From Curvularia sp. ZM96 (lineage: Eukaryota; Ascomycota; Dothideomycetes; Pleosporales; Pleosporaceae): a DNA stretch of 64,000 bases. Under the pieces are notes generated by a model. That model did no database searches and was not told the origin of the DNA. It worked only from the letters and a program-made list of their open reading frames with translations. Numbering within the stretch: position 1 is the stretch's first letter; each line of letters begins with the position of its first letter. The translations under genes were made by a program, and so were the position numbers. The stretch spans positions 4,092,001 to 4,156,000 of the forward strand of contig JAJGBQ010000005.1 of assembly GCA_022457065.1 (NCBI GenBank), in the 5' to 3' direction. Below, piece by piece: positions 12,093 to 22,287 of this stretch.

Positions 12093-12877
12093 ACTATCGG
12101 TTTCGGATATGGAAGCCTTAGATCCTAACACCCACGCGTTGTTCGTCATATGAAAAGAAAATGACCAGTAACTCGAACAAGAAATTCCAGTCGATCATGT
12201 GGGGACCCGTGGCTCTCGATCTTACGTGTTTTAAGCTCAGCACTACTTTGCTCACGTAAAAGGCACGTCTTGAGAGACAAGCTTATGTTACGAAACTAGT
12301 CACCATCATAAGCTGAGTTCATACGTCCTCCATGCAGAGTTGTGGTTCGCATCCCTGACCCAGCCACCCACTGCTACAGCCCGTCGAAAGGCCGAAGGAT
12401 TGCCACTACGCCGGAGCGCAAGGCCAAAGAAGCAGGACGCAGCCAAGGCGGGGAAGATGACGCATAAGAGGCGTGCGTCAACCTCTCATAATTGTTGTTT
12501 CTACCGCTTCGCCAATGCCTGTTCACGTATCTTATCGCGCCATTGAGAAACGTGAAAGCCAGCATGTCCTTGGCAGCTAGGCAAGCTAACCACATTCGTG
12601 TAGCCTCCCTCAATCGTGCTCTTCTCCGCCGAACAGCCCAGCAATATCAAGAGCTTCGAGCCGGGGGAGCTCACCCACGTGCGGTAGTTATGGAGCTCAG
12701 GTTGAACAGTCCCAGCCACATAACTCATTGGCGTCTTTGAGCCGTCCGAGGTATCGTACAGGCCTGCTTTTGCCAATGCAGATAAGAAGCAGCACGGCCG
12801 TTTGTATGTCTGTCCTGCAGGAACCGTCCATCCTTTACCTAGGTTCCCATATTTTTCTGGGTTGACTCTCGCTCACG
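12093..12877. other. intergenic region
   Basis: No gene supported. A short plus frame at 12340-12546 encodes a basic, Arg/Lys-rich peptide but has no homology I recognise and no splice partner. The last 100 nt act as the leader of the GDPD gene. Confidence 0.5.
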
Positions 12878-14128
12878 ATGCGCTCTTTCATCGCTACCTC
12901 AGTCCTGCTCGGACTCGCGTCCGCTGCCGCTGTGCCCGCCGTTGTATCTCGCACTGAAGAACACCACGGCCATGGCCACGGAAAGAAGTTCAATGTTCAA
13001 GTCGGACCTCGGCCGTACTACCTGGTCGACAACATGGACGATGGGCCATTGAAGGAGAAGCTAGAAAGCTGCTCGGAACAAGAGTTTGAGACCTCGGACT
13101 TTGTCTTTGCGCATCGTGGAGCTCCCCTGCAGTTCCCCGAGCACACGCTTCAGAGCTACAAAGCCGCGCATCGCATGGGTGCTGGCCTCATTGAATGCGA
13201 CGTCGCCTTCACCAAGGACAAGCAGCTTGTTTGCCGTCATGCCCAATGCGACTTGCACACGACAACCAACATCCTCAACACCACGCTCGCTGAAAAGTGT
13301 ACCAAGCCCTTTTCTCCAGCTGCCAATGGCACTGCTGCGTCGGCCAAATGTTGCACCTCGGACATTACTCTCGAGGAGTTTAGTACCCTCTGCGGAAAGA
13401 TGGACAGCTTCAACCCCAACGCTACAACCGTTGAGCAATATATGGACGGAACCCCCTACTTCCGCACTGACCTATATGCTCAAGGGTGCCCCAAGCTTAT
13501 GACAGTCGATGAGTACATTCCTCTGGTCGATAGCTGGGGTCTCAAGTTCACACCTGAACTCAAGACACCTGAGGTCAAGATGCCCTTCGACGGCTACACC
13601 CAAGAACAGTACGCACAGGATCTAGTCGACAAGTTCCGCGAGTACAAGATCGACCCTAGCCGCGTGTGGCTCCAGTCCTTCTTGCCTGACGATGTCTTCT
13701 ATTGGATCGATAACGAGCCCGAGTTTGGCGTGCAAGCCGTCTACCTCGACGAGCGCGTCGACACACCTGCAGGCTACGCCAACGCCACAGCCAGCATCCC
13801 CGACCTGGCTGCTCGCGGCGTCAAGATCATGGCGCCAGCCATGTTTGCCCTCACCAAGCTCGACGACGCAGGCAAGATTGTGCCGTCCGAGTACGCCCTT
13901 GCGTGCCAGGAGCATGGCCTCGACATGGTCGCGTGGTCGTTTGAGCGCTCTGGATGGCTGCAGATTGGCGGCGGAGGCTACTACTACCAGTATGTTGCTG
14001 AAGCCACCAAGAAGGACGGAGATATGTACGAGGTGCTGCACGTACTCACCCAGGACGTGGGTATCTTGGGCATGTTTTCGGACTGGCCAGCGACGGTCAC
14101 ATATTATGCTAATTGCTTTGGCTTGTGA
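12878..14128 (+). CDS. secreted glycerophosphodiester phosphodiesterase (GDPD)
   Basis: Predicted to hydrolyse glycerophosphodiesters to glycerol-3-phosphate and an alcohol outside the cell. Single exon, 416 aa. Residues 1-18 form a signal peptide (hydrophobic, ending ASAAA), followed by a His/Gly-rich linker (HHGHGHGKK at about 29-37) that might bind metal. The GDPD TIM-barrel begins with DFVFAHRGAP (His79, Arg80), then PEHT (87-90), IECDV (Glu106, Asp108) and the second catalytic-type His121 in VCRHAQCDL. Later landmarks are ELKTPE, VWLQSF and the C-terminal GIFSDWP-like stretch GMFSDWPATV. All active-site residues expected for the family are present. It lies between the two facing DUF7730 genes, without visible functional link. 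Confidence 0.93.
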   Translation: MRSFIATSVLLGLASAAAVPAVVSRTEEHHGHGHGKKFNVQVGPRPYYLVDNMDDGPLKEKLESCSEQEFETSDFVFAHRGAPLQFPEHTLQSYKAAHRMGAGLIECDVAFTKDKQLVCRHAQCDLHTTTNILNTTLAEKCTKPFSPAANGTAASAKCCTSDITLEEFSTLCGKMDSFNPNATTVEQYMDGTPYFRTDLYAQGCPKLMTVDEYIPLVDSWGLKFTPELKTPEVKMPFDGYTQEQYAQDLVDKFREYKIDPSRVWLQSFLPDDVFYWIDNEPEFGVQAVYLDERVDTPAGYANATASIPDLAARGVKIMAPAMFALTKLDDAGKIVPSEYALACQEHGLDMVAWSFERSGWLQIGGGGYYYQYVAEATKKDGDMYEVLHVLTQDVGILGMFSDWPATVTYYANCFGL

Positions 14129-14519
14129 GGGAGAATAGATAGAAAAGGAAAGAAAAGTAAAACGATGTGATGGCAGATATAATGTAGTGAAATGATAATA
14201 TTGATGACCAATTGAGTTTGTCACGTCAGACTGCTGTTCCATTCGTTGCATGCATGCATATCGTAGGCGAAGTCGCTGCTTGTTCCGTCATTTCTCTTCA
14301 GACCTAGATGCCGGGGTAGGGAAGTCTAGGATGTTTTGGAACCAGGTATTGAACATTTAGTACTTTTAGTTGGCTGGTATATTGCACTGTTGCCCTCTTC
14401 TACGCAGTCTTTAGGCCTGCTAGACACTCTGAGGGTTTCTAAGTAGTTAAAGAAAAAGTAAGTTTCCTGCTAGGGCCCAGCCCATAACATGCGCTATCAG
14501 ATTGTAGTTCCTAAAGAGA
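14129..14519. other. convergent intergenic spacer
   Basis: Separates the 3' ends of the GDPD gene and DUF7730 copy B. Nothing beyond A/T-rich 3' flanks and a GCATGCATGC palindrome near 14248-14257 is visible. Confidence 0.5.
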
Positions 14520-15538
14520 CTATGATTCCTCATCGGCAGAAACATGCCCATTCTCTGGTCTAGTCAGCTTCACGCACCCGTGTCCCATATCCCAGTCGAT
14601 ACCGCAACTCTGATATGGCATCACAACCACAGCATCCCTTGGTCTCGTGACACCCCTCACGCTCTCCAACAACATGTCCTCAAGCTGCAGCCAATTCCTC
14701 TCCCATAATTGCTGAGGGCTCGGATCGATTAGCACGACGTAGAGTTCCCGCAAGCCCTGCATTCCCGCTATAATGGACCACCCCTTCTCCCAGTTTTCCG
14801 TGTCCTCGCGGTATGCAATGCGGCTTGAGGGGCCACGCCGTAGGTAAGGGAGTGCGCGGATGGCCCAGCGGAGATGGAGCGTGCGGATGGCGTTGAGGCG
14901 CATCTGCGGCACGGATAAGGGAAGATAGAGTAGATGCGTGATATGTAGGAGGGAGAAGGTGTGCGCACGGTAGAGATGCGGGATCGCTTCCGAGTACCTG
15001 TGTTATCATGAGTCCTTTCGTTTTACCTTAAAGGGATGCGATCATGAACGAGAAACACATACATGCGCCGGCAAGTCCTAGCCATAGCTACGATGCCACT
15101 ATCTAATCTTGCGCCCTTTTTGCCTCCTACAAGAACTCTGCATGTACACTGCTTTCCTCTTCCCGGATGATCCTCCTCTTCGCTGTAGCAGATGGAATGC
15201 CGGAACCTCTTCTTCTGACTCAACGTCAGGTGTATCACCTCCTCGCCTATGACATACTCGTACACTATGCGCCGCAGCTCAATTGGCAGCCGAGCAAAAA
15301 ATAGCGATTGGCCCTGTGCCTGCGTACGGGCATCGATCTCGACATTGGGCTCCGATGTCAAGCTCAGCGTGGATTTGCGCGGGCGCACACGCACTGCTGG
15401 ATCGGGTGCAGATGACTTTAGTAGAAAAGGGAGCCGTGTCTTTGGCTTGGACGAAGACGACGGCTCTTCGGAGTCGATGTCGTGAGGGCTCCAGCGTATC
15501 CCTGGTAAGTGGACACGGAGTGAGGCCTTGAGCTTCAT
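14520..15538 (-). CDS. DUF7730 domain protein, copy B
   Basis: Unknown function. Exons 15538-15063 and 14997-14520 are joined over a 65-nt phase-2 intron (GTATGT...CACAG) to give 317 aa. The N-terminal 80 residues are Ser/Pro/Arg-rich and lack the hydrophobic segment of copy A. The core begins with FARLPIELRRIVYEYVIGEEVIHL, passes an acidic and Cys-containing loop, and reaches ARTCRRMYSEAIPHLYRAHTF across the splice junction. The C-terminal half (RTLHLRW, GLRELYVVL) is leucine-patterned. Shared intron position and landmark order with copy A support descent from one ancestor; the two now face each other 2.4 kb apart. Confidence 0.82.
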
Positions 15539-16434
15539 TGCGGCGGGTGTGCCGGATGTCGCGTTCAGAAGATACAGAGGTACAAGTAAAACGAGACAAG
15601 GTGCTTAGAGTCGTATGACATGGCAGACTGCTTTGCGTCAGCCCAGGCTTGGACGCGACCAACCCATGCTCCGTAGGGGTTTGGACTGGGCTGGGACCAC
15701 AGCGTGCTCGTGAAGTGGTTCGCCGGGTGAACGGCGGGGCTGTTTTGCCGCGTTGCTTGTTCGGAACAAGCTCCGACTGGGGATCGCGGGGGTGGAGCTT
15801 GGTAGGAGAGGTAGGGTGGGATGTTGCTTACTTTTCCGGTGTATTAATTCTCCATCAGTACAGGTATTGTAGAAGATCCGCGAGCAAATAGAATCTGGGT
15901 CGCGGCTTGGAAAGATTATATACAGTGTTGTGATGGAGGGTTTTATGGAGATCACCCCACGTTGAGTCCTCGGGCCGTGATAGAAGTTGTGGCTCGCATT
16001 CTGTCGCTCTATCAGGTATCGCGTCATTCAGAGCTCGCATTTTGGGTCGCCTTGCCATACAATATGCGCATGAGTGAACATGCAGGGAAGTGTGATGGGG
16101 TTCGGGGTCAGCATTGGATTTTGTATGGTCGCTGGTGAGATTACATTTCGGCAGCACGATAGCGTTTGGATGTCAATGTATGCATGCGTGGACTAGTGTC
16201 GAATGGGATAGTAAGAGCCGTCTGGGATCGATCAGGTTTTTGTGAGATGGGATGGAAATCAGAGCTACCAAGTCACGGGAGAGTAAGCAACCACGTGACT
16301 GACCGGGACGACACCGCCACACGCACCGCCACATCCCTCTAAGCGCGTCTGCCTGACGTTCCTCAAAATCAAGATGTCATAGACTTTGAACCGCTCTAAA
16401 GTGAAACCAGACGCCGCGGGCCTTTGGCAGCACC
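15539..16434. other. divergent intergenic region
   Basis: Shared upstream region of DUF7730 copy B (minus) and the Zn2Cys6 regulator (plus). No gene supported. A CACGTGAC box lies near 16290-16298, a possible bHLH/bZIP-type site. Confidence 0.5.
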
Positions 16435-18063
16435 ATGAGGAAACGCTATCGCGCCTGTGAAGAATGTCATCGTCTTAAGATCAAATGCGACGTGACCACC
16501 TCCCCTCAGCCTGGCGTTTGTGAGCGCTGCCATCGCAACAACCTCGACTGTGTACCGGCTGCACCACGCTTACAACGCGACCGTATCAGTGAGCTCGAGG
16601 CTCAGGTTCAGGAGCTTCAGAACGCACTGCAGAACCAGTCCAGTCAGAATGTTTACACTCCCCCGAGCGGCTCTCCAGGTGATAGTCTGCCGACGCTAGG
16701 TCAGTCGCCCGCCAGCCTAGCGGACAGCCATCCCGACGCCATCTTATCTTTTTTGGATGCACGTATTCCGCTCTTCAAGCAGCAACAGCTGCTCCATCAC
16801 TATGTGCTTCAAATTGAAACAGCCTGGCCGGCCGTCCGTCTGACCCCGAACCTCGACTATCACCGTGCAAAATCCCCCATTCTGCTGTTAGCTGCTCTAG
16901 TCTTCACCATTACTCAACAGGCCCAGGGCATTGACGCAGACTTGCATGATGAACTCGTTCGAGAGACAACGCGTATATTGGGCGACGATGTCATTGGACG
17001 AGGTCAGCGATCCCTTGAACTTGTGCAAGCTCTACTCCTGGCCTCTTTCTATACCAAGAATACACGAAATGGAAAACAAGGAAGCTGTTACCAAATTCTC
17101 CAAATAGCCTCCGACATGGCCATTGACCTTGGGATAGGGGGAGTTTCGCTGCAACCCACTCCCCCAGCCTACTTCTGCAGACCACCGAACCCGGGATCAC
17201 TCGAGGCACGTCGCACCTGGCTAGCTTGTTATATTGCAACATCCACTTCGTCCATGAGCACCCGTCGGCCCAGTCCCGTGCCGTGGGATACTTACCTGGA
17301 CGAGTGCGTCGGGTATCTGGAGAGCAACGGGGACGCATCGGATCTGTTGTTTTGTCAGATCGCCCGCATCGTTCGATTGGACCAGGATATCTCCAACCAC
17401 TTGTGTCTTTGCCAGATAGCTACCTTTGTGGATGGCAACGACTACAATGTCTATGCTGTGATTGAGTCGCTCAAGCTAAAGCTCGACGCATGGGCAGCTC
17501 AGATCCCGCCGGCCCTTGCCCTATCCAAGACGCTCAGAGTATGGTGGCACGTATCCCTAATACACCTGTATGAGCTTGTACTACACACTCCCACCAACAA
17601 GTCGTTGTTCGCATCACCATACATCCCTGGGCGCATTCCAGTCAAGGACTTTCCAAAGCCAGCTATGATCATCTCGCCACTCAAAGAGGCGCTGCACAAG
17701 CTGGTAGAGAACTGCCATGGCGCTATAGAGGCGGCTGTGGATATGGATCCCGCTGTGATACTGGGTTTACCTTCGTTTTGCTTTGCCCCAGCCATCCTAC
17801 ATGCTCTTTTTGTCCTTGTCACGGCCCTGGTAGCGACCAACGGCCCGGAGAACACATATGGTCAGTGTTTGCCAAAGGACTGCTTTCGAATCGAGGAATA
17901 TGGGCTGAAGCTGCGGAATCTGGTGGTGTCCATGAAGGTTCTGGATCCTACATTGAGCTGCTACACGACGCGCATGTTTGACGCGACCGGATGGTTGGAA
18001 GATTGGTACAATGACTACAAAGTTATCCTGCGTAGATATGAGGCAAGCATTGCCACTTCGTAG
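16435..18063 (+). CDS. Zn2Cys6 transcription factor
   Basis: Nuclear DNA-binding regulator. Single exon, 542 aa. The binuclear zinc cluster is at the extreme N-terminus with Cys at 8, 11, 18, 29, 32 and 39 (C-X2-C-X6-C-X10-C-X2-C-X6-C), followed by a Pro and a coiled coil (RISELEAQVQELQNALQNQ, about 51-69) for dimerisation. The rest, about 110-520, is the helical middle-homology type region seen in Leu3/War1/PrtT-like regulators, ending FDATGWLEDWYNDYK. The arrangement is most like the Leu3/PrtT group, which I suggest only tentatively; the target genes cannot be told from the sequence. Zinc-cluster factors of this kind usually bind CGG half-sites. Confidence 0.9.
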   Translation: MRKRYRACEECHRLKIKCDVTTSPQPGVCERCHRNNLDCVPAAPRLQRDRISELEAQVQELQNALQNQSSQNVYTPPSGSPGDSLPTLGQSPASLADSHPDAILSFLDARIPLFKQQQLLHHYVLQIETAWPAVRLTPNLDYHRAKSPILLLAALVFTITQQAQGIDADLHDELVRETTRILGDDVIGRGQRSLELVQALLLASFYTKNTRNGKQGSCYQILQIASDMAIDLGIGGVSLQPTPPAYFCRPPNPGSLEARRTWLACYIATSTSSMSTRRPSPVPWDTYLDECVGYLESNGDASDLLFCQIARIVRLDQDISNHLCLCQIATFVDGNDYNVYAVIESLKLKLDAWAAQIPPALALSKTLRVWWHVSLIHLYELVLHTPTNKSLFASPYIPGRIPVKDFPKPAMIISPLKEALHKLVENCHGAIEAAVDMDPAVILGLPSFCFAPAILHALFVLVTALVATNGPENTYGQCLPKDCFRIEEYGLKLRNLVVSMKVLDPTLSCYTTRMFDATGWLEDWYNDYKVILRRYEASIATS

Positions 18064-18218
18064 TTGACTACAGCACCTTATATCGTGTTTTCTGCATATT
18101 ACTTGTTGAGCAAGTCGGTGAATTTTGACCGGGTGGGCCGTGATTTAATTGGCGCGGTTCGGGAGTATGCATACCAATTAGGATGCGGTTCAAACACGAA
18201 CATGGTGAGATCTTTAAG

Positions 18219-18590
18219 GCTTGTTTGGTTGCCAGTTTCTTTCAATTCAGTTTAATCAAGCAGAATGTAGTATTTGGAGTACAATTCGACTGCAATATAG
18301 CGTCGTATTTATCACACTCCAGTTCAGTTCAGTTAGCATAACTGGAGCGCAACTACATACGAAGTAGTACGTGCAGCTGTAGTCCGTTAGCGCTTTCGCT
18401 AAGGATCTAAACCCTGTCTAGCGCTTACGGAGTACTCTATCTGCGAGCTGTGACTGGGGCTGACGAGTGGGAGCTCTTATTCATAGTCACGTGATGTAAA
18501 CATAGCGTAACATGGCTTAGCTCGCTGCAGCGCTAAAAAGCCACTAAAAACGCCATCTGAACGGAACTGGAACTGGGAACCAAACAGGTT
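18219..18590. mobile_element. possible degenerate MITE-like element
   Basis: Imperfect inverted ends: the left arm at about 18220-18239 (CTTGTTTGGTTGCCAGTTTC) matches the reverse complement of about 18569-18588 at 17 of 20 positions. Inside lie two perfect hairpins, CTCCAGTT/AACTGGAG (18317-18324 and 18340-18347) and TTAGCG/CGCTAA (18387-18392 and 18397-18402). No clear target-site duplication and no coding capacity were seen, so this is a weak call. Confidence 0.35.
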
Positions 18591-19406
18591 CCTCTCACAT
18601 GTGCCTGTACGTCACTCTCAGCACCAGCCTGCAACAACGTCTACTCGACTTTTTCGAAGCACGCATGGTGATTCTGGAAGTCTGAATACTGTAAGAGTTG
18701 GATTCGGTAGAAACATGGACTTTGCTGTTCGAACATACTGCCTTGAGGTAGAGCGGCACAGCTACCCCTCGCTCTGAGCTCTACCTACTATACCGACACA
18801 TACTTCGCTTTGAAGACTGCAATGCTATACTGTTGGAAAGATTGATCGCTTTGTGAACTCGACCTCGTCGCCATCGCCATTGTCCTTACCATCGCAATCA
18901 CCATACACTGCCTCAAAGACCCACAAGAGAAGATGCCACAGCACATAGAAACGTGCATCCACCATGTAGATCATTTTAGCCTCCGCATAAAAACGGCGTC
19001 CATGGCAATTTTTCGCCGTCCCCGAGCGCAGGGGAACAGGAGATTCTTACCGGTGCATGTTGCGTGCCAGTAAAGTGGCTTGGCAAATATGCTTCACCCA
19101 ATCACTTTGCTCTATCGTACGTTAGGAATGCTACAGCCATGTACATTCTGCCTCGATCCGCATCTTGGTAGAGTGGGAAGCCTCAAAAAGATGCAACTAG
19201 ACCTCGGGAGCTTCCACAACTAGCCGCAAACCCTGCTCCGATCAAGCTGCTGCGCCTTGATCATGGCCGTATCTATGTGAACAACTACGTCTCGGCTACA
19301 GAGTCGAAGATGTCATTGTGTCAGCACGAAGGAATGGCTGAGTTAATGGGTGGTAGTAGGATTTCATTCAGGAATCTTGTATAGTATCTGGTAAGTGAGT
19401 GGTGTG

Positions 19407-19414
19407 TATAAAAG
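19407..19414 (+). promoter_or_regulatory. TATA box of the fasciclin gene
   Basis: TATAAAAG 137 nt before the ATG, followed by a CT-rich leader. Confidence 0.6.
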
Positions 19415-19550
19415 GAAGAGCACCATCGTCGATGGGAACAGGAAACATCAGCAGCATCAAACAACAAGCCTTCTCTCCCCTCACAACCAAAAAGCACTTC
19501 TCTTTTTAACTACTTCTTACCGTTACAACGATCACCATATCATTCCAACC

Positions 19551-21000
19551 ATGCATCTATCTCACATCTGGGCTTTTGGCCTCATGGCCGGTAGCACTCT
19601 TGCACAAGGCGACCTCGGTGCTCTACTCTCTTCCCAGCCCGACCTCAGTACCCTCCTCGAGCTTGTGGGTCTGGTAGATGGTCTTGCAGCAACTCTCTCT
19701 GCGGCTTCCAACATTACCATCTTCGCGCCCACCAACGACGCGTTTGCTGCTGTCCCCCGCGATATCCCCGAGGGCCAGGCCGTTGAATTCAAAAATGACA
19801 CTGCGGCCATTGGAGCCCTTCTCGCCAACCATGTCTTCAAAGGCGTGTATCCTGCTGAAGTGATCACCGAGATCCCTACGTTTGCTCAGACTCTTCTGAA
19901 CAGCTCCTATGTCAATGCCATCCAGCCCTTTTCAGACTTTACTGGCGGCGCCTACAATGGGCTTGTGAGGAATGGAAAGGATGTCTGTGTGCTCTCTGGT
20001 GAACAGACCATTTCCACCGTCACTGAAGCTGTAAGCTAGTCCCTTGTTTGAATTTACTGTCAAATACCCCAAGTAAAGAATGATGACACTAACAACACAA
20101 CCAGGACATCAAGCTCGGCGAGGGAATCACCATTCATAAAGTCGATACCGTACTCTCCTTCGGCGCTCCCCTTCAACTCTTCACCTACCGTGCAGGCTAC
20201 ACCGCTCTTAACGGAGCACTGCAAGCCGCCGCCCTGGACATCGACTTTGGCCTCAACGGACCCGACCAAACCGGCCTCAACATCTCCGACTTCACCATCT
20301 TCGTGCCCACCAACGAAGCCTTCGAAAACATAGGATCTGTGCTCGCCTCCGCCGACCAGGCTACCCTCCAGACTGTCCTTAAGCACCACATCATACCCGA
20401 TAATGTCATCTTCTCGCCTAGCCTGGGCAACGTCACAGTCAAGAGCATGGCGGGCGCTGATCTGGTTTTCACCGTACTGCCAGATGGTAGTGCATGGGTC
20501 AACGGCGCGAAGATCACATTTGTGAATACCATTTTGTACAATGGTGTGGCGCATGTAATTGATAAGTAAGCCTCTCCCTTTCTTTCCAACGAAGACAAAA
20601 AGTTCCTAATGCTCTCCCCAGCGTCCTCAACCCCCTTGTCCCCCTTTCCCGCGACACGTTACAGCCCGAGGCCCCCGCCTCCCAACGCACCGCCTTCCCT
20701 AGCGCCACGCCTGTTTCTGCCCTCCCTTTCCCCAGCGCGTCTCTTGCGTTCTTCGGTGATGTGATGACTTATTCGACTACGCCTGAGCTGCTGAAGACAG
20801 TGGCGCCCCTGGCAGTTCCTACGCCGAGTGCAAGTGCAAGCGCGACGACTATGTCGAGGAGTGCTTCTAGTGGTGCGGCGGCAACGACATCCAGCAGCAT
20901 GCCGCCCATGTCAACATATACCGGTGCTGCGATTGCAGTGATGCCTGCGGCTGGAGTGGTGGTTGCTGGAGCAGTCGGGTTTGTTGCTGCGCTTATCTAG
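19551..21000 (+). CDS. two-domain fasciclin (FAS1) cell-surface protein, likely GPI-anchored
   Basis: Predicted wall or membrane adhesion-type protein. Three exons (19551-20030, 20105-20565, 20622-21000; introns 74 and 56 nt) give 439 aa. Residues 1-19 form a signal peptide ending LAQ. The first FAS1 domain (about 22-170) shows ITIFAPTNDAFAAVP and LLANHVFKGVY; the second (about 180-325) shows FTIFVPTNEAFENIGS, TVLKHHIIPDNV and GVAHVIDNVLNP. A Ser/Thr/Ala/Pro-rich stalk follows, and the C-terminus is a hydrophobic tail (AAIAVMPAAGVVVAGAVGF...) typical of a GPI signal. N-glycosylation sequons are common in domain one. It converges with the RNA ligase gene 195 nt downstream. Confidence 0.92.
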
Positions 21001-21195
21001 AGGAACTGTGCAAGATGAATGGAGTTGCAATCAAGAGAGGGGAGAGTGAGGATGGGTATAGTTTTGTGGGGAAATTGGGTTTCGTTGATGTTTTCTCCTT
21101 CTTCTGCTCTTCTTTAATATCGCCATTCTTAATCCTTATAGACGCATTGATATAGTACCAAGATTTCTTTAACATTTTCAACACTTCGATTGCTC

Positions 21196-22287
21196 TTACT
21201 CGACGCCATCCCTCACCCTCGCTCTATACCATGGTTTCGCAATTCTCGCAATCTCCTTCTTTAGTACGGCTTCATCCATCTCTGCACGCTGCATACTCTG
21301 CTTCTCCTCGACCAGAATATCCTGCTGTATCCACGTCAAGAACGCTCCTAGCCCCTGCGCATCCCTCTTGATCCCCTTTTCTCTCAGTACATCCCAGCCC
21401 TGCTCTAAGCGCAGTGTCCCGCACCACGACTGAGCCGCCATCTCCGCCTCTCTGCGCCTCGCTTCTTCATCCTCTCTTCCACCCACCTTCTTCTCTATTC
21501 GCTGCCGAGGCGCCTGGTAAGAAGTCTGTTTGAAATTCCCGCCTTTCGTCTTGAACCACAGCGCAGGAGAAGCATGGTACGCGGTAGATTCAGAAAACAG
21601 TTTCCAGACGATTCCTTCTCCCGCACCCTCAACACCAAATAGCCGTGCAAACGGGCACTGTGCAGCAACTTGCTCAGCCAGCTGCTCCACGTCAGCAGCT
21701 GTGCGTTGGACATCGTGCGGGTAGAGCGTAGCGCGGAAAACGCCTGCTTGAGAGATGTTGTACACATCATACTTTGGTGCTGCGATGTCAGCGTAGTCCT
21801 GGTCCCTTTGCCACTCTGCGTTGATGCTCAGTGAAACGATGACGAAGCGTCGTGAGAGTTGGGATATAGCGACATCCTTTTGGATTTTGGTGCCGATCCA
21901 TTCGCCAGCGAGGATCACGGGGTGGGTTTGACACATCTGACGGGCTGGATGGAGGTCGCGCCAGCGGGAGAGACAGGAGTCGCGGAGTTGGAGGAGAGCG
22001 GCGGTTTTGTCGGACATGGCGGCTGCGAAGCCTTGGTTGTCTTTTAAGGGGGAAAGCCCGACTGTGTTGCGGGATTGGAACATGATTGTGTTATCATGAT
22101 AGATGAGAATGTCGCCATGGGTACCGTGAAGCTTGACGGTTCCGATGATAGGGACGGGTGCAATGGAAACTGCAGACTCTGGCCTTTCGGGGTCGCGGTG
22201 CAAGGCCAGTAGCTTTTCGACGACTTCGGATATGTGCGATGTGATTTTGGGGTAGAGTGTCGATGGAGCATTGCTTGTAGTTGTCAT
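21196..22287 (-). CDS. Rnl2-like RNA ligase / nucleotidyltransferase domain protein
   Basis: Predicted ATP-dependent, covalent-lysine ligase of the T4 Rnl2/editing-ligase fold. Single exon, 363 aa. I recognise the ordered nucleotidyltransferase motifs: motif I KLHGT with the adenylate-accepting Lys52; SRN at 72-74; motif III AGEWIG (127-132); motif IIIa RRFVIVSL (146-153, Phe148); motif IV GEGIVWK (223-229, Glu224, Lys229); motif V WFKTKG (244-249, Lys246 and Lys248). The C-terminal 100 residues are charged and helical and would form a separate small domain. No signal or targeting peptide is apparent. It differs from the trifunctional tRNA ligase Trl1, which lacks this motif I context and is far longer. 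Substrate and pathway are unknown; repair of cleaved RNA is one possibility. It diverges from the IDO gene over 1.5 kb. Confidence 0.8.
   Translation of the reverse strand: MTTTSNAPSTLYPKITSHISEVVEKLLALHRDPERPESAVSIAPVPIIGTVKLHGTHGDILIYHDNTIMFQSRNTVGLSPLKDNQGFAAAMSDKTAALLQLRDSCLSRWRDLHPARQMCQTHPVILAGEWIGTKIQKDVAISQLSRRFVIVSLSINAEWQRDQDYADIAAPKYDVYNISQAGVFRATLYPHDVQRTAADVEQLAEQVAAQCPFARLFGVEGAGEGIVWKLFSESTAYHASPALWFKTKGGNFKQTSYQAPRQRIEKKVGGREDEEARRREAEMAAQSWCGTLRLEQGWDVLREKGIKRDAQGLGAFLTWIQQDILVEEKQSMQRAEMDEAVLKKEIARIAKPWYRARVRDGVE

Larger units (their letters stand above)
18064..19550. other. intergenic region with hairpin-rich segment
   Basis: No gene supported. The first 550 nt contains an inverted-repeat-bounded segment, listed separately. 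The last 150 nt is the promoter and CT-rich leader of the fasciclin gene. Confidence 0.5.

Noticed and set aside
12340..12546. 68-codon basic open frame before the GDPD gene
   Set aside because: No homology, no partner exon and overlapping frames on the other strand.
13622..14251. 209-codon open frame antisense to GDPD
   Set aside because: Shadow frame; the plus-strand GDPD is complete and motif-bearing.
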